Source of the DNA: an uncultured Allomuricauda sp.
Lineage (GTDB): Bacteria; Bacteroidota; Bacteroidia; Flavobacteriales; Flavobacteriaceae
Assembly (NCBI RefSeq): GCF_947499585.1
Contig: NZ_CANMOO010000001.1
Span: forward strand, 248,001 to 312,000
Length of the DNA: 64,000 nt
Reading direction: 5' to 3'
Part shown: positions 18,367 to 28,635 of the stretch, in pieces
Numbering within the stretch: the first letter of the stretch is position 1
Layout of the letters: each line of letters starts with the position of its first letter
Notes under the pieces: model-generated
Told to the model about the DNA's origin: nothing
Seen by the model: the letters and a program-made list of their open reading frames with translations, nothing else
Databases searched by the model: none
Position numbers and translations under genes: made by a program

Positions 18367-19053
18367 TTATTCCGATAGTTTATCTATCGATGAAATGTTT
18401 ATTTTTCGGAATTCCACTTCGGAACCTTCTGCTTGGATTGCAATTCGACCACTAGTAACTGTAGCATTAAATCCATGATTGACCAAATCTCCATTTACCC
18501 AAACTTTTATCTCATCTTTTAGGCATTCGATAATCATGGTGTTCCATTCACCCAAAGGCTTTTCAGAACCATCTGTAAGGTTGATTATTCTTCGTTTTTT
18601 ACCTTCTGTAATTCCCCATTCCTCCTTTGGACCTCTTCGTTCCACCATATTATCTACTTCTATGTCTTCTACAATAACCCAAAAATCACCAGCGTCCTCA
18701 TGCTGCATTTGTACTTCTAAAGATTTTGGAAACATTTTGTATAGTGCCCTTGGGGTAGAAGCATGGATCAATACTCCGCAGTTGCCAGGTTCGCCGGCGA
18801 AACGATATTCAACTTCTAATCTGTAATTTTTATAAACATCATCGGTAATGAGGTGGCCTCGTGGAGTACCCAAACTCACCAACATGCCATTTCTTATGAT
18901 AAATGGATTTATGGTATTTGGGATAGTATCCATTTCAGGAACATCAACATGCCATCCACTTAAATCTTGTCCATTAAAAAGACTTACAGCTTTTTCCTTT
19001 TTACAAGAAAAAGCAGTCATCGCAATACATAGAATTGTTATAAAATATTTCAT
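18367..19053 (-). CDS. DUF1080 (3-keto-disaccharide hydrolase-like) lipoprotein
   Basis: This is a 228-aa lipoprotein (lipobox ending at C17, 'AFSCKKE'). It has the DUF1080 opening 'SLFNGQDLSGWHVD' and the concanavalin-like fold signatures 'NYRLEVEYRFAGEPGNCGVLIHA' and 'EWNTMIIECLKDEIKVWVNG'. DUF1080 proteins have been linked to cleavage of 3-keto-glycosides made by Gfo/Idh/MocA oxidoreductases, and such an oxidoreductase is encoded two genes downstream. It probably acts in the periplasm or on the outer membrane. Confidence 0.85.
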   Translation of the reverse strand: MKYFITILCIAMTAFSCKKEKAVSLFNGQDLSGWHVDVPEMDTIPNTINPFIIRNGMLVSLGTPRGHLITDDVYKNYRLEVEYRFAGEPGNCGVLIHASTPRALYKMFPKSLEVQMQHEDAGDFWVIVEDIEVDNMVERRGPKEEWGITEGKKRRIINLTDGSEKPLGEWNTMIIECLKDEIKVWVNGDLVNHGFNATVTSGRIAIQAEGSEVEFRKINISSIDKLSE

Positions 19054-19116
19054 TTTAAATAGATTTTCAATTGTGTTTAATCGTGTTGTATATGAATAGA
19101 TGGACTTATTGTTCTG

Positions 19117-20214
19117 CTACACTTTGAAATAGACTTTCTTTTTATCCAAGAAGTATGTCAGGTACCAAAAAATCAAAAGCACAAAAAGTGAATTGATTAC
19201 CATAATGCTATGTTCTCCCATTCCCAAGGGATTGAGAATTCCATCTGTAAAGATTTTACCGAAACCTCTAAACCACTGTATACCTACCGTTTCAGCAAAT
19301 AGGTATATAAAAATGGAATTGGTTCCCACTACAGAAAAAAATCGCATCCATTTTTTTGCATTTCCCTTTACATCAATATACCAGTAAAACAGCGCAAGTA
19401 CCAAGACCGCTATTCCACCTGATAGCAAGGTAAATGAGCTAGTGGCCAATCTTTTTATAACGGGTGTGATATTCAGAATATCCAATGCTATTCCTAAAAC
19501 CATGGCAATGCTTCCCCAGAGCACAAATGCTTTCAATTTTTGTGAAGATTCACTCTTGTTTAAAAGAAGTCGTCCGCAAACTACACCCCAAATGGTATGC
19601 GCGGCGGTAGGGATAAAATTGATGGTCACCCAGCCATCACCATTAATTTTCCCCATAAAAACGCGATCCATAAAAGAACCAAAACTTGCTCCATTGTTAA
19701 AGGGGGCTGCGGGGTCATAAAAACGGTAAAGCAATTCAGTTAGCACCAAAAGACCTATCGAAATTAGTAGTTGGTTTCGGTTCGATAAATTCATAATTGC
19801 ATATGCAATTAGGATAGTGAATGCCAATTGCACCAATACATTCCAAAGCTCCCAAACCAACGCGTGACTGTATACGCAATGCAGCAACACCCCAAAGGCA
19901 AATAATAGGAAACAACGTTGAAGAATATGACGTGTCACAGCTTTTCTGTTGCCCGTTTTTAGGCGTTTTCCGATAGAGAATGGCATGGCCACTCCAACTA
20001 TGAACATAAAGAATGGCTGAATCAAATCCCAAAAGCGAAACCCATGCCATGGATGATGATGTAATTGTTCCCCTATACCGGAAAGAAATGGAGTATCCTT
20101 GACCAGCTCATAAAAAGAATGGTGGAACCCAGCAGCCTCAGCAATAAGCATGAACATGGTCATGCCACGAAATACATCTAAGGAAAATAAACGTTTTGAG
20201 GGTATGTGTTCCAT
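19117..20214 (-). CDS. Heparan-alpha-glucosaminide acetyltransferase-like membrane protein (DUF5009/YeiB type)
   Basis: This is a 365-aa polytopic protein with about ten helices. It starts with the family signature 'RLFSLDVFRGMTMFMLIAEA' and has 'WDLIQPFFMFIVGVAMPFSI' near residue 65. Homologues transfer acetyl groups across the membrane to glucosamine or related sugars; whether this one does is not known. Its place between the haloperoxidase-like and DUF1080 genes suggests a role in modifying or handling the glycan or its products. Confidence 0.75.
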   Translation of the reverse strand: MEHIPSKRLFSLDVFRGMTMFMLIAEAAGFHHSFYELVKDTPFLSGIGEQLHHHPWHGFRFWDLIQPFFMFIVGVAMPFSIGKRLKTGNRKAVTRHILQRCFLLFAFGVLLHCVYSHALVWELWNVLVQLAFTILIAYAIMNLSNRNQLLISIGLLVLTELLYRFYDPAAPFNNGASFGSFMDRVFMGKINGDGWVTINFIPTAAHTIWGVVCGRLLLNKSESSQKLKAFVLWGSIAMVLGIALDILNITPVIKRLATSSFTLLSGGIAVLVLALFYWYIDVKGNAKKWMRFFSVVGTNSIFIYLFAETVGIQWFRGFGKIFTDGILNPLGMGEHSIMVINSLFVLLIFWYLTYFLDKKKVYFKV

Positions 20215-20271
20215 AATTAAGAATTTAGTTGGCTTATCTAGTTGTATATTGGTTTTTAGAATGATTACATA

Positions 20272-21603
20272 TCAGTCCAAATCTATTTGTTCAATAACAT
20301 ATTCACCCACGGCTTTACCTTGCTTTACGCCCAATTCTATAGCTGGGCGATAATGGATTCCGCCATAAAGTCTGCTTATTGCCGCCTCTTTGGCTGCATG
20401 GTTAAAAGATTTATAGCTACGAACAGGAAGTCCATATGGTACCTCCGTTTCATCAGCAAAAGCGTAATTGTCTCCAAAAATATGGGTCAATACTGTTGCT
20501 GCAGCTGAAGAGGCTACACTATGCCCAGAGGTATGTTCTGGAAATGCTGGTGTCTGTAGGATTGGTGCCCAATCGGGGTCAATATGCTCATTGATAAAGG
20601 TTTCAGGGCGAGTAAGGCTACTTTTATATTTTTGGTCCCAGCAACTGATAAAGGCATCCGCTATGGCAACACTCACTTGAGCTAGCGTTGCCGCAGCGTC
20701 AACTGCGTTTGTTTCTTTCTCGTCCAGCACTTGAGCGGTGATGTGAACCCAGTGCCCACCGGGTGAAATTTGCTGTTGAAAGTACATCACATGACCTTTG
20801 GTAGTTGAAATATTTGGGTTGCAGTCCCAGAATTTTGCTATTTCTAATTGAGTAGAATCAACATTTTTTACAGTTTCGTACACTTCTTGGGCTTCTTTGT
20901 AAAACTGTGAGTTGTCAGAAATCTCAAAATTTGTTGGCAAACCGGGGTCGAACTGACCTGCGGAATCCAAAACAAAGGGTTTGATAGTATTCCAATGTGG
21001 TTCTATGGCTTCCATATAGTCAGGTGGTGTCGGTTTCCAGCGCCCTGGGTCTTTATTTACACTAAAACGGGGTAGGGCAGTACGACGTAAATACCCATCT
21101 GTGCTTGCTCGTTCAATGATTTCTGAGGAAATGGCATCTCCTAACGATATGGAATTTTCATAAATTTCCTTATCAATACCTATTTCTTGAACATCCTTTA
21201 AAAGGTCATGGCGTAAATTATCTATTCTTTCTATATCAAAAACCAACACTTTGGCCACGTTAAGAAAAGCGACCATTGAAGTTAAAGGATAGTAGTATTC
21301 TTTGTTAGCATCTGGTCTGGTAGTAAGGGTTAAATCATTCAACTGGCCTCCAAGAGAAATTTTTGTGGAATCCCTAAAGCGAATGCCCTCGTATGCCGCA
21401 ATATTTGAATAGGCATAAATTCTGCTTGCTACGGGAGGTGTAAAAATATCCGCTACAATAACATCGGTAAGTTTTCGATTATACTCTGTAACGCTATTTT
21501 CAAAATAGGCTTCCAATTCCTCTGGCTTATGTGTTTCACCGCAAGAGATTATTAGTGATGTAGTCACTATACCCATTATAATATATGACTTAATCATTTT
21601 CAT
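20272..21603 (-). CDS. Vanadium-dependent haloperoxidase/PAP2-like lipoprotein
   Basis: This is a 443-aa lipoprotein (C21 in 'LIISCGE'). The phosphate/vanadate-binding set of the PAP2 superfamily is present: 'KSSLTRPE' (Lys/Arg), 'PEHTSGHSVASS' (Ser-Gly-His), and 'SRLYGGIHYR' (Arg and His). This arrangement fits either a vanadium haloperoxidase or a phosphatase; sequence alone does not decide. The gene overlaps the FG-GAP gene upstream by 14 bp. In many Bacteroidota such proteins follow SusC/SusD and FG-GAP/ASPIC proteins, as here, but their substrate is unknown. Confidence 0.8.
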   Translation of the reverse strand: MKMIKSYIIMGIVTTSLIISCGETHKPEELEAYFENSVTEYNRKLTDVIVADIFTPPVASRIYAYSNIAAYEGIRFRDSTKISLGGQLNDLTLTTRPDANKEYYYPLTSMVAFLNVAKVLVFDIERIDNLRHDLLKDVQEIGIDKEIYENSISLGDAISSEIIERASTDGYLRRTALPRFSVNKDPGRWKPTPPDYMEAIEPHWNTIKPFVLDSAGQFDPGLPTNFEISDNSQFYKEAQEVYETVKNVDSTQLEIAKFWDCNPNISTTKGHVMYFQQQISPGGHWVHITAQVLDEKETNAVDAAATLAQVSVAIADAFISCWDQKYKSSLTRPETFINEHIDPDWAPILQTPAFPEHTSGHSVASSAAATVLTHIFGDNYAFADETEVPYGLPVRSYKSFNHAAKEAAISRLYGGIHYRPAIELGVKQGKAVGEYVIEQIDLD

Positions 21604-24600
21604 AAACTGTTTTTGTGTTGCCCTTAAAGTTAGTTACGTCTATTTGTTTTATGTTATGGGTTATGGATAACCTTCTTGAATGTTGCGATAGGTAACCTGA
21701 CCCATATTGAAATTCCAGCTTCTGTTTTTTCCCATTTGTAAAAGTGATGAGCGCATGCATACTATCATCCTCTACATCAAGAAATTTCAATTTCGTATCC
21801 TTGAATTGGGATGCAAACACTTTTAGTGGTCCACTGTTGTTTCCAATGATAATGAAAGACGTACCATTCTTGTTCTTCAGCTGTGCAAGCCCGCTTGAAT
21901 CATAATTGTTTACAAGTCCACTTTCTGCTAATTCAAGATACTCAAATGTTCCATCCCCATTTCCCTTTAGGAGTGTCCCGTATTGGGCATCATATCGGCC
22001 ATTTGAGACTTCGGTCACATATGAGTTTCCTGTCAATAAGAGATCTAAATTTCCATCTTGGTCAAAATCTTCTACTATAGTTCCCTCTGTCGGGGCCACC
22101 TGTGCAGTTAATGGCAGTGCCGTGATTTGAAATTTCCCATTACCCAAATTCTCCAGATAAGAGCTTTCAAATACATGACTTTTTACTATATACGCATCTT
22201 CCAATTCTTCTAGCAAGAAAGACTCTTCAAAGGTTTTTTCCGCATAAGACTGATAGGTCTGGAAACGCCCTCTCATAGCATTGATTTGCTCAATTAGTTT
22301 ATCTCGGGTATGGGAAATGTAATTTTCACCATCATTGTAATAACAGATAATGGGGTCAATTCTGCCGTCCTTATCATAATCTTTAGCATAAATACAGAGA
22401 GGTTCATCTTTTGAAGCTTTGTATTTGGTATTCAAGCCCAAATTTCCAACGATATAATCCATATCTCCATCGTTATCAAAATCACCACTTGAAATACTAT
22501 TCCACCAGCCTTCTGATTTTTCAAGTCCAATCGGATTTTCCACGAGTCTCAACTTCCCTTTATCATTATGAAAAAGGGTAATGGACATAAATTCACCTAC
22601 TACGATTAAATCAGACCATCCATCATTATCATAATCTGACCAAATAGCGGAAGTGACCATGGTCAATTTTTCCCAATGTTGAATGCTTTCCCCTATTTCC
22701 CGGAATTTAGGTTCGCCTCCCGTTGATATGTTTTCATATAACTGACTGGTTGCCGGCATGGGGTAACTGCCTGGGTCAACCCTGCCTCCTACGAATAGGT
22801 CCAAATCCCCATCTTTGTCAAAATCAGATGCGGTAACACATGACCCGCTAACATCAACAACGGGTAACGCATTGGTCAATGAAAAGTTTCCCTTTCCATC
22901 ATTTGCATACAGCCTGTCTTGATACACATCCTCTGTGTAGGAAGTAGGAATGCCACCACTTACAACATATAAATCTTTATGACCATCTTCATTAGCATCA
23001 AAAAATAGCATGCCCATATCTTCCCTTAAACGTTCTTCGTAGCCTATAAAGGTGTTCTTGAAACCGTCTTCTTTTTGCAAATATATTTGTCCGGTTGATC
23101 CTGCTGACCCTCCCACATAAAAATCCTCCATTCCGTTGGAATCAACATCACCAATCGCTATACCAGGTCCACCACGAGAATGCATGTGGGGTAGTGTAGG
23201 TTGAATACGAAAGTCCACGATTGGATCTTCTTTTTGAAAATAATCGATGCCAAGGGAATCCGTGATTTCTGTAAACCATTGATTCACTTTCATAGGCGGA
23301 ATCTTCTTAATCGAATCAACTTTCTTGGCTTCTGACTGTCTTAGAATAAGTTTTTGGTTGGATTTTACGTCGGTTATTCTTTGATAGGAATCATCGGGCC
23401 ACCAAACTTCTACATATGAAACAATAGTATCTTTCCCCAACCCGAAATGAATGTTAGGGTCAACACTAGATTCATAACCTCTACTTAAGTAGTGCTGGTA
23501 ATATTGGGCGTTGCTTTCCGAGTTTATCTTGATTCGTGAACCGATTCCTTCAAAATTCCCCTGGTTGCCCTTTAACTGTAGTTGCAGAAAATTCCCTTCT
23601 TCCTTTTTAGTATTGTTTTCATAGACAAAAGCATTTTGGTTTACGTTGTTCACAACCAAATCCAAATCTCCATCATTATCCAGATCGGCAAAAGCAGCAC
23701 CATTTGAGCAGCTTTTATCCTTTATGCCCCAACCCTCGGTGGTATTTTCAAATGTGGTATTGCCATTATTTTTAAATACATAGTTCACCAATTCGGCACG
23801 GGGCAAATTATGAATGGAATTTAATTTTTCCTTGATTTTTGCTTCCCTATCACCCATAGGGCTATTGCTCCTGTTTTGATAGTGAATATAATCCAGGTTC
23901 CCTAAATCCCTTAAAAATCCATTGGTAACATATAAATCTTTAAAACCGTCATTGTCATAATCTGCCAAGAGCGCACTCCAACTCCAGTCTGTGCTGCTTA
24001 CTCCGGCCAAATAGCCAATTTCACTGAACTTTCCTTCACCTTGATTCAATTGGAGCGTATTTCTAGTGTATTGCGGTGAATAACCTGCATCTAGCATTAG
24101 GTTGAACCGGTCAAATCCAGTAGAGGAAATAATCAGTTTTTGCCGCAAGTTATCTTCAGGATGCATATCCAAAACCATAATATCCGGTCTGCCATTATTA
24201 TCAATGTCTGCGATATCGTTCCCCATTCCTGCGTAGGAAGTGTGTTTTATATAGGTATCCAATTCGTCTTTAAACGTTCCGTCACCTTGATTTATATAAA
24301 GGATATCGTTACCAACAAAATCATTGGAAACATATATATCAGGCCATGAATCATTATTAATATCGGATATGCCGACACCCAGTCCGTAGCCCTCCATAAG
24401 AATGCCGGATGTTAGCGAAACATCCGTAAATTTTCCATTGCCATCATTTCTATACAACCGATCATTGCTTACGGATGAGCCATCCAATTTTCTAGGATTA
24501 CTTACATTTACATTATATTCATACGCGGCAGGATTGACCAAAAGGTACATATCCAAATCATTATCCTTATCGTAGTCAAAAAAGGTGACATGCATGGATT

Positions 24601-25102
24601 GACGTTGATCGTCCAAACCATATTCAGCGGCTTTTTCAGTAAAGGTGTTGTCACCGTTATTGATGTAAAGCATGTTGGCTCGTTCTGCTAATTGGGCGCT
24701 GCCAGATACGCATATGTAGATGTCTAAAAATCCGTCCTGATTAATATCGACCATGGCAGCACCAGTACCCCAACGATTGTTGATCAGTCCAGATTTTTCA
24801 GTGATATCCTCAAATTTCATGTTTCCTTTATTGAGGTAAAGTCTACCTGAAACCATATTACCGCTAAAGTAAACGTCTACCAATCCATCATTATTAATAT
24901 CGCCAACAGCAGTGCCCGCACCCGTATAAATGTTCATGAAGTTGAACACATTGATACTGTCATTTTCAACTATTTTATTGTTGAAGTCAATGCCCGATTC
25001 TGATGGACTCAACAAATGGAATTTTGAATTATCTGTTTTTTTACAAGAAACGATAAATGCAAGCACACAATAGATAAAAACAAGTATGACATTCTTTTTC
25101 AT
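21590..25102 (-). CDS. Giant FG-GAP/VCBS-repeat protein with ASPIC/UnbV domain (copy 2)
   Basis: This is a 1170-aa secreted lipoprotein-type protein (C20 in 'FIVSCKKTD'). It carries many FG-GAP repeats with Ca-binding-like loops ('DINNDGLVDVYF', 'DNDGDLDLVV') in two propeller-sized blocks. These flank an ASPIC/UnbV segment around residues 525-590 ('GIGSRIKI...HFGLG...VEVWWP'). It is a close paralogue of the next gene, with an ATGA overlap between them. It is probably surface-exposed. Proposed roles for the family are glycan or protein binding; no activity can be assigned. Confidence 0.85.
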   Translation of the reverse strand: MKKNVILVFIYCVLAFIVSCKKTDNSKFHLLSPSESGIDFNNKIVENDSINVFNFMNIYTGAGTAVGDINNDGLVDVYFSGNMVSGRLYLNKGNMKFEDITEKSGLINNRWGTGAAMVDINQDGFLDIYICVSGSAQLAERANMLYINNGDNTFTEKAAEYGLDDQRQSMHVTFFDYDKDNDLDMYLLVNPAAYEYNVNVSNPRKLDGSSVSNDRLYRNDGNGKFTDVSLTSGILMEGYGLGVGISDINNDSWPDIYVSNDFVGNDILYINQGDGTFKDELDTYIKHTSYAGMGNDIADIDNNGRPDIMVLDMHPEDNLRQKLIISSTGFDRFNLMLDAGYSPQYTRNTLQLNQGEGKFSEIGYLAGVSSTDWSWSALLADYDNDGFKDLYVTNGFLRDLGNLDYIHYQNRSNSPMGDREAKIKEKLNSIHNLPRAELVNYVFKNNGNTTFENTTEGWGIKDKSCSNGAAFADLDNDGDLDLVVNNVNQNAFVYENNTKKEEGNFLQLQLKGNQGNFEGIGSRIKINSESNAQYYQHYLSRGYESSVDPNIHFGLGKDTIVSYVEVWWPDDSYQRITDVKSNQKLILRQSEAKKVDSIKKIPPMKVNQWFTEITDSLGIDYFQKEDPIVDFRIQPTLPHMHSRGGPGIAIGDVDSNGMEDFYVGGSAGSTGQIYLQKEDGFKNTFIGYEERLREDMGMLFFDANEDGHKDLYVVSGGIPTSYTEDVYQDRLYANDGKGNFSLTNALPVVDVSGSCVTASDFDKDGDLDLFVGGRVDPGSYPMPATSQLYENISTGGEPKFREIGESIQHWEKLTMVTSAIWSDYDNDGWSDLIVVGEFMSITLFHNDKGKLRLVENPIGLEKSEGWWNSISSGDFDNDGDMDYIVGNLGLNTKYKASKDEPLCIYAKDYDKDGRIDPIICYYNDGENYISHTRDKLIEQINAMRGRFQTYQSYAEKTFEESFLLEELEDAYIVKSHVFESSYLENLGNGKFQITALPLTAQVAPTEGTIVEDFDQDGNLDLLLTGNSYVTEVSNGRYDAQYGTLLKGNGDGTFEYLELAESGLVNNYDSSGLAQLKNKNGTSFIIIGNNSGPLKVFASQFKDTKLKFLDVEDDSMHALITFTNGKKQKLEFQYGSGYLSQHSRRLSITHNIKQIDVTNFKGNTKTVYEND

Positions 25103-28100
25103 TCTCTTACATCAATTTTTGTTTCAACTCCTTTAAAATTCCTTACGATAATGAATTTAGCTTCTTTGGGTATTGACTGCCTGCGACTTCCCTGCGATAA
25201 ATATCCCGCTCCATAATACAGTTCTCTTTTTTGTATGGAACCATCTTCAAAATGGATTGTGAGTGAAGCATCTTGTGGATTCGATTGATATATAAACTGA
25301 TTGCCTAGTTTTCTTGAATGAATTTTTAATTCATCATTGTTGATTCCAGATAGCACCAGCTCAGCATCCTTGGTGAATAGATTAGCTTGGCTTTTGGCAT
25401 CACCTCTTACAAAGAATCCGCTGTCATCCACTTTTATGGATTCAAAACCGCCCCTGCCATCTCCTGCCATGAGCCACCCGATTGATGCATCGTATCTACC
25501 ATTAAAGACTTCTCCACTATAAAAATTGCCCACCGCTAAAATATCCAGATGATTGTCTTGATTATAGTCCCCAACGTTTATCCCATACATGGGAGCCGTT
25601 TGCATGGAAATAGGTAAAGGTTTTAATGCAAACTTTCCATTGCCCAAGTTTTCCAGATAACTGCTGGCAAAGGTTTCGCTTTTAACAATGAGGGCATCTG
25701 AGAGTTCCCCTTCAGCAAATGATTCTTCAAAAGTTGCCTCTGCATAATCGTTATACGTTCTAAACCTAACCCGCATTGCGTTGATTTGGTCAATAAGGTC
25801 ATTTCTAGAATGTGCTATGTAATTTTTCCCATCTATATAATGGCACATTACGGGGTCTATTTGACCATTCTTATCATAATCTTTGGCATAGATGCAAAGT
25901 GGTTCGGTTACGCTTGCTTTATAGCGACTGTTCAGGCCAAAATTTCCAAGCACATAATCACTATCCCCGTCGTTATCAAAATCGCCGGATGTTATACTGT
26001 TCCACCAACCGTTGGTTCCTTTTAATGCAATTTGCTCTGTGATTTCTTCAAGCTTACCTTCATTGTTTTTGAAGAATCGAATGGGCATAAACTCCCCAAC
26101 AACGATTAAATCTATCCAAGAATCATTATTAAAATCAGTCCAAAGTGCTGCTGTAACCATTCCCAGTTCAGCAGAGTTGTTTGAAAAGACTTTGTCTTCG
26201 CTGAATTTGATATTTCCGATGGAGCTTTCATTTTTCAATACCGTGCTTTTTGGTGATAGCGGATATTCTCCTGGTCGCACTCTACCTCCAACAAAAAGAT
26301 CTATATCTCCATCTCTATCGTAATCGGCACCAGTTACTACAGATCCACTTATCAAAGATTTAGGTAAAGCATCCACTTTTGAATATGCTCCTGTACCATC
26401 ATTTTCATAGATACGGTCTTGATATGTGGTGCTACCCTTTACTGCGGATGATCCTCCGCTTACCACGTATAAATCTTGATCGCCATCTGCATCTGCATCA
26501 AAAAACAAAGCGCCCATATCTTCATGGTCTGTCTCTTGAAAAGCAGTTTCTGAGAAAGACTTTTCATCCTTATTCTGCATTTTTAATACACCAGCTTGCC
26601 TGGAAGCCCCAGCTATATAAACATCTTCAAGTCCATCACCGTTAGCGTCACCCACCGCCATACCCGGTCCATTCTTTGAGTGCATGTGTGGTAGAAGGGG
26701 TTGAATTTTATAATCAACAAAATCGTTTTCGTGGTGTGTGAATTCCAAACCAATACTATCGATTTCTTTAAATAGTCTTGATGTCTTTTTCGGATTATTC
26801 TTATGAAGGGTTTGTGCGTTAGTTTGATGAACAACCAATTCTTGATTGACAGCAATGTTTTTCAGGATTTCCTGCATCTTATTTGGCCATGTGATGATGA
26901 CGCTATCAATTTTTTTAGTGTTTCCTAAACCAAAATGAAGACTAGACTCCACAGAAGAAAGATATCCCCGGTACGGTGTAAAATATTGCTTTTGAAGGTT
27001 TCCTTGATAATAAAGTTCAACTTGACTTCCTATACCTTCCAGATTTGGACTGTTGCCTTTAAAACGAAATTTTATATACGATTGCGTGCTATCAATCTTG
27101 GTATTGTTCCTTAATATGCTTGCCGGGTCGTCAATATTATTGACCACCAAATCCAAATCACCATCATTATCAAAATCTGCATAGGCCGCACCGTTTGAAA
27201 AAGTGGGTTTTGTAATTCCAGCGTCTTCTGATATGTCCTTAAATTGTAGTTCGCCGTCATTTTTAAACAAATAGTTGGATCGTTTTATTCCTGGTAATTT
27301 ATTTAGTTCCTCCAGACGTTTTGCCCTATTGGCCTCTTCGGAACCCATGGACAGAATGGTATTGCCATACACCATAAAATCTAGATTAGTAATGTCCTGC
27401 CGGTAACCGTTGGTGACAAATAAGTCCTTTTTTCCATCGTGGTCATAATCAGAAAGTAAGGCGCTCCAACTCCACTCCGTAGCAGATATCCCCGCTATTT
27501 GTCCAACCTCACTAAATGAACCATTTCCATTGTTTAACTGTAAGGTATTTCTAATATATTGGGGTTGATATCCATTGGAAATAGCGTTATGATGTTCGTC
27601 ATAATTATTGCCCATCATAGTCAATTTCCATCTTTTATTATCAGGTGGGAGCATATCCAAAACAACCACATCCATGAAGCCATCATTGTTGATGTCCGCA
27701 ATGTCATTACCCATTCCATTGAAGGTAAGATGACCCATGTATTCAAAAATTTCATTCTTAAAAGTTCCATCCTTTTGATTAATATAAAGGAAATCATCAG
27801 TTAAAAAATCGTTTGATACGTAGATGTCCGTCCAACCATCTTGATTAATATCACAGGCTTCTACACCTAGGCCGAAACCCTCCATAAGGATATTCGCATC
27901 TTTTGATACATCGGTATAAGTATGGTCCCCATTATTTCTGAACAATTTATCCACAGAAGGGGCCTTGCCCGACCAATCTTTAGGACGTGAAGTGTTTCTA
28001 TTGTAATCCACTAAGGCATTACTGAGAAGATACATGTCCAAATCACCATCACCATCATAATCAAAGAAATTTGCTTGAACCGAGTAACTACTATCGGCTA

Positions 28101-28626
28101 TTCCCCATTTACTTGCTTCTTCTGTAAAGGATAATTTATCATCTTTCATTCCGTTGTTGACAAACAAGAGATTGGCCCTATCCTCATTGGATGACCCTCT
28201 CGGACCTCCCTTGCAAACGTAAATATCAGGATACCCGTCTTGGTTAATATCAATAATCGCAACCCCATTTGACCAACCTGTAGTTCCCACCTGCGCAGTT
28301 TCCGTGATATCCTGGAATTTAAACTTCCCAAGATTACGGTACAACCGATTGCTGACCATATTACCCGTAAAGTAAATGTCTTGCATCCCATCTTGATCAA
28401 AATCTGCTACGGCAACTCCCGCACCATTATACATATATTCAAATTCGAGCACACTTGGCTCACCTCCAATTACTAATGCATTATTGAAGGTTATCCCAGT
28501 TTCTTTTGGTGACAAATCATGAAACAGGCTACTCGTATTTTCTTCGCATGAAATAAGAGGTAAAGTAAGTGCCAGGGCACTTAAGACAGAACGAAGCCAA
28601 ATATGGTATTTAAAAGGCATTTGCAT
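25099..28626 (-). CDS. Giant FG-GAP/VCBS-repeat protein with ASPIC/UnbV domain (copy 1)
   Basis: This is a 1175-aa protein with the same order of parts as the neighbour: signal sequence with Cys near 27 ('LISCEEN'), FG-GAP block, ASPIC/UnbV segment around 535-600, second FG-GAP block, and a C-terminal 'YGAGYLSQGSRR' motif shared with copy 2 ('YGSGYLSQHSRR'). Two starts six bases apart (M1, M3) are possible. The start lies only about 10 bp past the U-tract of a strong terminator, so expression depends on read-through from susCD. Confidence 0.85.
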   Translation of the reverse strand: MQMPFKYHIWLRSVLSALALTLPLISCEENTSSLFHDLSPKETGITFNNALVIGGEPSVLEFEYMYNGAGVAVADFDQDGMQDIYFTGNMVSNRLYRNLGKFKFQDITETAQVGTTGWSNGVAIIDINQDGYPDIYVCKGGPRGSSNEDRANLLFVNNGMKDDKLSFTEEASKWGIADSSYSVQANFFDYDGDGDLDMYLLSNALVDYNRNTSRPKDWSGKAPSVDKLFRNNGDHTYTDVSKDANILMEGFGLGVEACDINQDGWTDIYVSNDFLTDDFLYINQKDGTFKNEIFEYMGHLTFNGMGNDIADINNDGFMDVVVLDMLPPDNKRWKLTMMGNNYDEHHNAISNGYQPQYIRNTLQLNNGNGSFSEVGQIAGISATEWSWSALLSDYDHDGKKDLFVTNGYRQDITNLDFMVYGNTILSMGSEEANRAKRLEELNKLPGIKRSNYLFKNDGELQFKDISEDAGITKPTFSNGAAYADFDNDGDLDLVVNNIDDPASILRNNTKIDSTQSYIKFRFKGNSPNLEGIGSQVELYYQGNLQKQYFTPYRGYLSSVESSLHFGLGNTKKIDSVIITWPNKMQEILKNIAVNQELVVHQTNAQTLHKNNPKKTSRLFKEIDSIGLEFTHHENDFVDYKIQPLLPHMHSKNGPGMAVGDANGDGLEDVYIAGASRQAGVLKMQNKDEKSFSETAFQETDHEDMGALFFDADADGDQDLYVVSGGSSAVKGSTTYQDRIYENDGTGAYSKVDALPKSLISGSVVTGADYDRDGDIDLFVGGRVRPGEYPLSPKSTVLKNESSIGNIKFSEDKVFSNNSAELGMVTAALWTDFNNDSWIDLIVVGEFMPIRFFKNNEGKLEEITEQIALKGTNGWWNSITSGDFDNDGDSDYVLGNFGLNSRYKASVTEPLCIYAKDYDKNGQIDPVMCHYIDGKNYIAHSRNDLIDQINAMRVRFRTYNDYAEATFEESFAEGELSDALIVKSETFASSYLENLGNGKFALKPLPISMQTAPMYGINVGDYNQDNHLDILAVGNFYSGEVFNGRYDASIGWLMAGDGRGGFESIKVDDSGFFVRGDAKSQANLFTKDAELVLSGINNDELKIHSRKLGNQFIYQSNPQDASLTIHFEDGSIQKRELYYGAGYLSQGSRRQSIPKEAKFIIVRNFKGVETKIDVRE

Positions 28627-28635
28627 AAATGGTTT

